Assembly: GCA_022823055.1 (NCBI GenBank)
Contig: JAJDXX010000251.1
Location: forward strand, 1 to 33,355
DNA length: 33,355 bases
Source of the DNA: Candidatus Binatia bacterium
Lineage (GTDB): Bacteria; Desulfobacterota; Binatia; UBA9968; JAJDTQ01
Direction: 5' to 3'
Shown here: in pieces, positions 26,169 to 33,355 of the stretch
Numbering within the stretch: the first letter of the stretch is position 1
How the letters are laid out: each line of letters begins with the position of its first letter
Notes under the pieces: generated by a model
Databases searched by the model: none
What the model was told of the DNA's origin: nothing
Seen by the model: only the letters and a program-made list of their open reading frames with translations
Position numbers and translations under genes: made by a program

Positions 26169-27327
26169 GTGCTGCCTCCTCGCCCGCGAGTCCGCCCTCG
26201 AGCCCCTCCATGTCCAGGCCCTCGGACGGCGCGACCACCACGGCCTCCGCCGGCGGGAAATGGAGTCGGATCGAATCCCCGCGGCTGATGGCCTCCCGGT
26301 GATGCCGCCTCACTCTGACCGGCTGACCGCAAGATTCGACGGTATGCACGTAACCCTCGCCGACATAGCTTGATGCGGCCACCGTGCCCGTAACCAGATT
26401 GCCAGCATCCCCTGGAATGTCCCCGCCGATCTCGATGTCCTCCGGGCGTATCCCCAACATGCAGTTCGCGCCGGCCGCGAAACCGCCGCGGCTGGTGAGT
26501 TGCGCGTCGAGTTGTCCGAAGGCCGTCTCCACGCGGGCCGTGCCGCCGTTGCCGCCCCGATAGACCGCGGGAAAAATGTTCATGTCGCCGATGAACCGTG
26601 CGACGAACTCGTTTTCCGGCCGATGGTACACCGCTTGCGGGTCGCCGATCTGGACGATGCGGCCTTCGGACATGACGGCGATGCGGTCACCGGTCTCCAG
26701 GGCTTCCGCCTGGTTATGGGTGACGTGGATCGTCGTGAGGTTCAGGCGGTGCATCAGGTCGCGCATCTGGGCGCGGAGCCGCACCTGGAGCTTGAAGTCC
26801 AGGTTGCTCAACGGCTCGTCCATCAGCAGGATGCGCGGCTGCAGCGCGAGCGCCCGCGCCAGCGCCACCCGCTGCTGCTGGCCGCCGCTGAGCGTGATGA
26901 CCGGCCGTTCCGCCAAGGCATCGAGACCGAGCATCTCGAGCACCTCCCCGACACGGACACGCACCTCTTCCTTCGGCATCTTGAGGCGGCCGCGCCGGAG
27001 CGGAAAGGCGATGTTCTCGAACACGTCCATGTGCGGCCAGATGGCGTAGGACTGAAACACCATCGCGATGGGGCGTCGATCGGGTGGAACGAAAACGCTG
27101 TTTTCGTCGTCGAAGATGGGCTCGCCGTCGATGCGGATCTCGCCGGCGCTGGGCCGTTCCAGCCCGGCGATGGAGCGCAGCATGGTGGTCTTGCCGCAAC
27201 CCGAGGGGCCCAGCAGGACAAAGAACTCGCCGGTGGCGATGTCCAGGTCGATGCCGCGCAAGGCGTGCACGACGCCGTCCTTCAGCGGGAACTTGGCCTC
27301 GAGACGCCTGGTCTGCAGCACCGCCAT
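26158..27327 (-). CDS. ABC transporter ATP-binding protein (FbpC/PotA-like)
   Basis: MAVLQTRRLEAKFPLKDGVVHALRGIDLDIATGEFFVLLGPSGCGKTTMLRSIAGLE, LSGGQQQRVALARALALQPRILLMDEPLSNLD, C-terminal TOBE region; overlaps the permease start by 11 nt. Confidence 0.95.
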   Translation of the reverse strand: MAVLQTRRLEAKFPLKDGVVHALRGIDLDIATGEFFVLLGPSGCGKTTMLRSIAGLERPSAGEIRIDGEPIFDDENSVFVPPDRRPIAMVFQSYAIWPHMDVFENIAFPLRRGRLKMPKEEVRVRVGEVLEMLGLDALAERPVITLSGGQQQRVALARALALQPRILLMDEPLSNLDFKLQVRLRAQMRDLMHRLNLTTIHVTHNQAEALETGDRIAVMSEGRIVQIGDPQAVYHRPENEFVARFIGDMNIFPAVYRGGNGGTARVETAFGQLDAQLTSRGGFAAGANCMLGIRPEDIEIGGDIPGDAGNLVTGTVAASSYVGEGYVHTVESCGQPVRVRRHHREAISRGDSIRLHFPPAEAVVVAPSEGLDMEGLEGGLAGEEAARAS

Positions 27328-27348
27328 GGTTTGGCTCCAGGTTGCGGT

Positions 27349-28359
27349 TTACTCGGGCGCGAGAACCCCTTCCTCTTTCAACCGCTTGATGGTGGCTTTG
27401 GCCGTGGCGCGCGCGTCGCCGCCGGTGTCGTTGGACATGAAAGTCTGCTTCTCGAACTCGCGGCCGAAGAACTCGGACTTGACCTGCGCCGGGAAGTTCA
27501 TGAAAACCTCGGTGCGCCGTTTCCGCTGACGGTCGAGATCGACGGTGGAGACCAGCACGGATTCCCCCGCGCCGTCGATGCGGGCGTCGACGTGGCCGAG
27601 ATAGTTGACCACCGTGGAGCCGCCGCGCGTGGCCTGGGCCGCGCTGTACCGGCCGCTCAGCGCGCCGGCGTTGGCGGAGGCCAGGTACACGAGGTTTTCG
27701 TAGGCGCGCGACCGGCGCACTTGGTCCCGCGTCTCGGCCATGGGTCCGTTGGTCTCGGTGGTGGGATGCAGAAGGACCTCGGCGCCCCGAAACGTGAGGG
27801 CACGCGACAGCTCGAAGAAGTTCACGTCGTGCTCCACGATCGTGGCGAGCCGTCCATACGGCGTATCGAGCACCGGGAAGAGGGAGTCTTCGCCGTACCG
27901 CCGCACGTACTCTGTGTACACGTCCGCCGGACAGACGCTGGGAATCAACCCTTCCACGTTGTGCTCGTGGCACTTGCGGTAGCGCAACTCGACGGTGCCC
28001 GAGGGGCCGACGATGAAGCCCGAGGTGAACCAGACCTCGGGCCAGTCGGGGTCCCGTTCGAAGGCGGCCCCCGCCACGTAGACCTCGTGCTCCCGCGCGA
28101 ACGCCCCGATCACGTCGGTCTCGGGTCCCGGGATCTCGATGCAGACGGTCTTCCAGTCCTCGGGCGTGCGCTTGTGGTTGAATCCCTGAAGCCAAGCCTC
28201 CGGGAACACCACGACGCGCGCTTCGTCCCGGACCACCGCCGCTTCGGCGATATCGAGCCCGCGCCGGAGGTTGCGGGCGATGACGTTGTCCTTGCGCGCC
28301 GGGTCGTCGATGACCTCGATGGACGACTGGATACAGGCGATCTGGAACTTCTTCGGCAT
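27349..28359 (-). CDS. Nitrilase/carbon-nitrogen hydrolase superfamily protein with catalytic Cys replaced by Glu
   Basis: MPKKFQIACIQSSIEVIDDPARKDN...VVFPEAWLQGF...LRYRKCHEHN...RLATIVEHDVNFFELSRALTFRGAEVLLHPTTE; Glu and Lys conserved, Cys position is E. Confidence 0.88.
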   Translation of the reverse strand: MPKKFQIACIQSSIEVIDDPARKDNVIARNLRRGLDIAEAAVVRDEARVVVFPEAWLQGFNHKRTPEDWKTVCIEIPGPETDVIGAFAREHEVYVAGAAFERDPDWPEVWFTSGFIVGPSGTVELRYRKCHEHNVEGLIPSVCPADVYTEYVRRYGEDSLFPVLDTPYGRLATIVEHDVNFFELSRALTFRGAEVLLHPTTETNGPMAETRDQVRRSRAYENLVYLASANAGALSGRYSAAQATRGGSTVVNYLGHVDARIDGAGESVLVSTVDLDRQRKRRTEVFMNFPAQVKSEFFGREFEKQTFMSNDTGGDARATAKATIKRLKEEGVLAPE

Positions 28360-28361
28360 GG

Positions 28362-29516
28362 TCAGGCCAGGGCGCGGTTCTGTTGTTCCGATGGGGCGGC
28401 CGGTTCGTATCCCTCGGGCGGCGCATAGACCCCGTCCCGGAGATAGCGCGCGATCACCGCCTCCGTGCTTTGCCGCGCCTCGGACTTGTGGGCGATGGGC
28501 GCTTCGAGCCAGCGGTTGATGCCGGTGGCCTGGTGCCGGGTGTACTCGCGCGCATAGATCTCCGTGCGCGACTGCACCAGGATGTTGTCGCGTATTTCCG
28601 CGCGCCGTTCCCTGAGCGCCCGCAGGTCGATGGGGCCGATGGCCAGCGCCTCGCCGGGGTTCGGCGCCGCGCCGGCCACCTTGCCGTTGAAGTCCACGAT
28701 TTCCGAGCCGCCGTGGGAACGGTGCAGGGGCGAGATCTCGCCGTCGCGCCGCTCCTGGAAGTTCAGGCCCGGCGAATCCGCGAACACGTTGCCCGACACC
28801 TGCGCGGCGTAGCCGCCGTGATTGGAGGAGATGACGTACATGCAGTTCTCGTACGCGCGGGTGCGCCGGCTCATCTCCCACGGTTCGCGGTGCGGTCCAT
28901 ACGGCTCGCCCGTGCAGTGCAGCAGGATCTCGGCGCCGTGTTGCGCGAAGGCGCGCGGCATCTCCGGGAAGTTGATGTCGTAGCAGTTGATGAGCGCGAG
29001 CCGCCCGATCTCGGTGTCCACCACCGGAAAGAGCGCGTCTTCCCCGCCTTCGTTCTTCACGTAAAGGTCGTAGCAGCCGGTGGGCGTCGAATAGGTGGTG
29101 TGGCCCTGGACGTCCGCCCCGTTGATCTTGCGGTAGCGCAGCACGAGGTCGCCCGACGGGCCGAACAGGTAGGCGGAATTGAACCAGCGGTTTGGATAGG
29201 CCGGATCGTACTCCATGGTGCCGCCGGCGACGTAGGCCCGGTTGATGCGCGCGAAGTTGGCGAGTGGCTCCAGCTCCGGCCCGGGAATGCGAAGGGCGAT
29301 GCGTGTCCATTCCTCCACCGAGCGGACATGCTCGACGCCGGTGAGGGAAAACTCGGGCAGCACGTAGAGCTTCGCCTGGCCCCAGCGGCAGCTCACGTAC
29401 TCCATCAGCGAGAGATAGCGGTTGACGTTCTCGCGGATGATGGCGTCACGCCATTCCGGTTCGCGGACGTGGCGGATGATGGTTTGAACGGCGACGGCCG
29501 TGTATTTCTCGATCAC
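28362..29516 (-). CDS. Nitrilase/aliphatic amidase-like carbon-nitrogen hydrolase, intact catalytic triad
   Basis: VLPEFSLTG (Glu), LRYRKINGAD (Lys), RLALINCYDINFPEMPRAFAQHGAEILLHCTGE (Cys). GTG start at 29516 preceded by GGGAGG; the ATG at 29564 lies in repeat DNA. Confidence 0.9.
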   Translation of the reverse strand: MIEKYTAVAVQTIIRHVREPEWRDAIIRENVNRYLSLMEYVSCRWGQAKLYVLPEFSLTGVEHVRSVEEWTRIALRIPGPELEPLANFARINRAYVAGGTMEYDPAYPNRWFNSAYLFGPSGDLVLRYRKINGADVQGHTTYSTPTGCYDLYVKNEGGEDALFPVVDTEIGRLALINCYDINFPEMPRAFAQHGAEILLHCTGEPYGPHREPWEMSRRTRAYENCMYVISSNHGGYAAQVSGNVFADSPGLNFQERRDGEISPLHRSHGGSEIVDFNGKVAGAAPNPGEALAIGPIDLRALRERRAEIRDNILVQSRTEIYAREYTRHQATGINRWLEAPIAHKSEARQSTEAVIARYLRDGVYAPPEGYEPAAPSEQQNRALA

Positions 29517-29537
29517 TTCGACCTCCCTTCCGCCGCT

Positions 29538-29745
29538 GGATTCCCGCTTTCCAGGCTGTGTCAAAACCCACCCAGACCGGAATTGGCACGGTTACCCCCG
29601 AACGTCATTCCCGCGGAAGCGGGTATCCAGGGGTGGTGAGGGGTCAAACGGGCGTATTCCCCGCCGCCCCCCTGGATTCCCGCTTCCGCGGGAATGACGG
29701 TTCGGGGGTTGGTGCCATTTCCTTTCCGAGCGGACTATTGACACA
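29538..29745. repeat. Mosaic dRS3/NIME-like repeat block B
   Basis: ATTCCCGCTTCCGCGGGAAT at 29676-29695, variant ATTCCCGCGGAAGCGGGTAT at 29607-29626, half copy at 29540; same spacer modules as blocks A and E. Confidence 0.9.
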
Positions 29746-29773
29746 ACCTCTTTCGTGGGAGGACGGTAAACTC

Positions 29774-30928
29774 CTATACGGCCGCCGCCCTCTCTTCCAC
29801 GCCGAGACGGCGCGCCACGGGAAAGACCTCGTCACGGAGAAGACTCATGGTCTGGTGGACGCTGTCGTCGGGCACGTTCCCGATCTTGACGCTGAGATTG
29901 GTCACGCCGTGACCGAACTCTTGGTAAAGCCTGGTAATCTGTTCGATGGCCATGTCGGGTGTTCCGCACATCACCAAGCCGCGCTCCATTCGCTCCTCGA
30001 GGGAGAGCTGGTTGTGTGTCCGGAGCTTGGTCGTCTGGCGCTCGGCATCGTGGTCGTCCTTGAAGTAGCGGGTTTTCTGCACCACCAGCCGCTGCGCCGT
30101 GCGGATGCCCCCGCCCAGCACGTTGAAGAAGTAGTCGTAGCCTCGGCGCAGGGTCCGGATCGCCTCGTCCCTGGTGGGAGCGACGCAGCAATTCATGGCC
30201 AGGATGATGTTGTGGGGCCGCGGCTCCCAGCCCAGCTTGCGCGCGTGTTCCTTGTAGACGTCGATGGAATGATGGGCGGTTTCGTAGTCCTGTACGCGAA
30301 GGACGCCCATGGTGGCTCCGTGCTCGGCGGCCAAGCGCGCGGAGCCGTCGCTGCTCGCCGACATGACGATCTCGGGGTGCGGCTTCTGGGCCGGCTTGGG
30401 CCAGATCGAAACCGCGCGGAACTGGTAGTGCTCGCCCTCCCAGCCGAACGGCTCGGGTTCGGTCCAGGCCTTCTTGATCAGCTCGATGGCCTCGTTCATG
30501 CGCCCGTAGGACTCGCTTGGCGCCACGTTGTAGGCCACGTACTCATGGGGAATGCCGCGCATGAACCCGGCCACCAGCCGGCCGCCGGATATCATGTCCA
30601 GCATCGCGTATTCCTCGGCCACCCGGATCGGGTTGACGATGGGCACGATGTTCCCGGACTGGAGGATCATCGACTTGCTGGTGCGCTCCGCGACACAGGC
30701 GCCGATGAGGTTGGGGTTCGGCATGAGCCCGTACGGGCTCATGTGGTGCTCGTTGTTGCCGATCCAGTCGAAGCCGCATTCTTCCGCGAACACCTTGGTG
30801 TCGATCCCCGCCCGGAAGATCCGCACGCCCTCGTCCGGACTGAACTGCTTGTTCGCCACCGGCCAGTCCTGCCCGACCTTTTTGACTCCGGTGTAGGGCA
30901 TGTGGTGCGTGTACGAGAATTTCATCAA
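29774..30928 (-). CDS. LLM-class (luciferase-like) flavin-dependent oxidoreductase
   Basis: 384 aa; AEECGFDWIGNNEHHMSPYGLMPNPNLIGACVAERT...VAEEYAMLDMISGGRLVAGFMRGIPHEY. Confidence 0.92.
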   Translation of the reverse strand: MMKFSYTHHMPYTGVKKVGQDWPVANKQFSPDEGVRIFRAGIDTKVFAEECGFDWIGNNEHHMSPYGLMPNPNLIGACVAERTSKSMILQSGNIVPIVNPIRVAEEYAMLDMISGGRLVAGFMRGIPHEYVAYNVAPSESYGRMNEAIELIKKAWTEPEPFGWEGEHYQFRAVSIWPKPAQKPHPEIVMSASSDGSARLAAEHGATMGVLRVQDYETAHHSIDVYKEHARKLGWEPRPHNIILAMNCCVAPTRDEAIRTLRRGYDYFFNVLGGGIRTAQRLVVQKTRYFKDDHDAERQTTKLRTHNQLSLEERMERGLVMCGTPDMAIEQITRLYQEFGHGVTNLSVKIGNVPDDSVHQTMSLLRDEVFPVARRLGVEERAAAV

Positions 30929-31087
30929 CGATTCCTTGGAGCTACGTCCTGTTCCAGTGGGACCGGAGACAACTTCTGGACGGTTTACTTAGTTTGTATC
31001 GTCCACCAATGACATGCGGTTTGTCAACTCACGAGTTGGACGCGCACGAAGCTCCTTCGATCAACTTCGGTCGAACACCCCTCTCCG

Positions 31088-31187
31088 CCCCTGGATTCCC
31101 GCTTCCGCGGGAATGACGATTCGAGGGGGCGGTGCCATTTCGTGTCCGAGCAGAGTTTTGACACAACCTGTTTCGCGGGAATGACGG
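31088..31187. repeat. dRS3/NIME-like repeat, partial unit C
   Basis: ATTCCCGCTTCCGCGGGAAT at 31095-31114 followed by the GGTGCCATTTCGTGTCCGAGCAGAGTTTTGACACAACCTG module and GCGGGAATGACGG. Confidence 0.85.
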
Positions 31188-31202
31188 AGTAGCTAGTGGC
31201 CC

Positions 31203-32477
<1,275 letters not shown>

Positions 32478-32534
32478 TCATCCCTTTTCGTGGCGCTTTT
32501 CCCCGGCTCACCTTGGAAATCCTCCCCCGGTTGC

Positions 32535-32618
32535 CACCCTCCGAGTCATTCCTTTCCCACCTCCGAGTCATTTCCCACCTCCGAGTCATTTCCCGCGCAA
32601 GCGGGAATCCAGGGGTGG
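32535..32618. repeat. Tandem 18-bp repeat fused to a dRS3-like palindrome (block D)
   Basis: CACCTCCGAGTCATTTCC twice in tandem (32558-32575, 32576-32593) after a degenerate copy (32535-32557); the last runs into ATTTCCCGCGCAAGCGGGAAT (32588-32608). Confidence 0.8.
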
Positions 32619-32639
32619 GGAGGCTGGGCGCCGCCCCGC

Positions 32640-33011
32640 TTAGGGCTCGGAAAAATCGAACGCATGACGAACGTGGCGCACGGCCGGCGGATGCGACCGC
32701 AGCGAAATACCGACCACGTCGAACTGCACGTCCCGGTCATGCAAGTGGTGTCTGTTGAGATAGTGCAGCGCGACGCGCTTCAACCGTTGTTGCTTGGCGC
32801 CGTTGACCGATTCCAGCGGCGCGCCCGACGTGTCCACCCTGCGGGTCTTCACCTCCACGAACACCACGGCTCGCTTGTCGATGGCGATCAGATCGATCTC
32901 GCCCAGAGGGCAACGGTAGTTACGCTCGACGATGGCGTAGCCCTGGCGTTTGAGGTAACGCTCGGCGAGTTCCTCCCCGGCCTTGCCCAAGGACTTGCGC
33001 GCATCAGCCAT
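32640..33011 (-). CDS. YraN-family (UPF0102) nuclease-like protein
   Basis: MADARKSLGKAGEELAERYLKRQGYAIVERNYRCPLGEIDLIAIDKRAVVFVEVKTRR; GEIDLI...FVEVKTR nuclease-fold signature. Confidence 0.93.
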   Translation of the reverse strand: MADARKSLGKAGEELAERYLKRQGYAIVERNYRCPLGEIDLIAIDKRAVVFVEVKTRRVDTSGAPLESVNGAKQQRLKRVALHYLNRHHLHDRDVQFDVVGISLRSHPPAVRHVRHAFDFSEP

Positions 33012-33074
33012 CCCTTTTTCTGGCACCTGAAAGCGGCAGCGGCAAGCCCACTGCCCCAGGATTCAGCCCCTCCC

Positions 33075-33355
33075 ACCCCTGGATTCCCGCTTTCCAGGCT
33101 GTGTCAAAACCCCGCACGAAGAGGGACTGGCACCAACCCCCCGAATCGTCATTCCCGCGGAAGCGGGAATCCAGGGGTTGGGAGGGGCCAAACGGCCGTA
33201 TTCCCCGCCGCACCACCCCTGTATTCCCGCTTCCGGGGGAATGACGGTTCGGGGTGTCCGTGCCATTCCGTGGTCGTCTGGGGTTTTGACACGGCTTGGG
33301 AAGCGGGAATACAGGCGGGGTGAGGCGGGGAACGGCGTGTTTTCCTTCACCCGCC
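33075..33355. repeat. Mosaic dRS3/NIME-like repeat block E, continues past the window edge
   Basis: Palindromes at 33151-33170 and 33223-33242, half copies at 33083 and 33303; about 105-bp imperfect inverted arms around a roughly 40-bp centre. Confidence 0.9.

Noticed and set aside
22533-26288. 1251-aa plus-strand ORF
   Set aside because: It lies antisense to four clearly recognisable genes (alpha/beta hydrolase, SBP, permease, ATPase). The translation is low-complexity (His/Asp/Gly/Arg-rich) and typical of the complementary frame of GC-rich coding DNA.
26500-28428. 642-aa plus-strand ORF
   Set aside because: Antisense to the ABC ATPase and nitrilase genes; shadow-frame composition.
29558-31012. 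484-aa plus-strand ORF
   Set aside because: Begins in repeat block B and then runs antisense to the LLM oxidoreductase.

Overview
The window reads as a GC-rich bacterial chromosome segment with about 31 supportable genes, mostly metabolic and transport functions. There is no obvious phage, CRISPR array, rRNA or tRNA. In order it holds: a truncated AAA ATPase; an amidohydrolase; a PycB/OadA-like carboxyltransferase; an EmrA/EmrB-type efflux pair; a minus-strand cluster encoding an ECF sigma factor, a TM protein with a dockerin-like motif, a cohesin-like secreted protein, a VIT/vWA lipoprotein and an orphan MazE-type antitoxin tail; a DCC-family protein, an exported intradiol dioxygenase, a cupin and an MFS transporter; a desaturase; a complete Liv-type ABC operon with a fused LivG-LivF ATPase; a VOC protein; a Cache-domain autotransporter; and a long minus-strand operon (LLM oxidoreductase, two nitrilase-family proteins, Fe3+-type ABC transporter, alpha/beta hydrolase). 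serS and a YraN-family gene close the window. Mosaic repeats built on ATTCCC-N8-GGGAAT palindromes, resembling neisserial dRS3/NIME elements, sit between genes near both ends. The leads I rate highest are the sigma/dockerin/cohesin-like/VIT-vWA cluster, a nitrilase paralogue whose catalytic Cys is replaced by Glu beside an intact paralogue, the Cache-autotransporter fusion, the translationally coupled antitoxin tail, and the NIME-like repeats. All functional calls come from reading the translations by eye; no searches were run.
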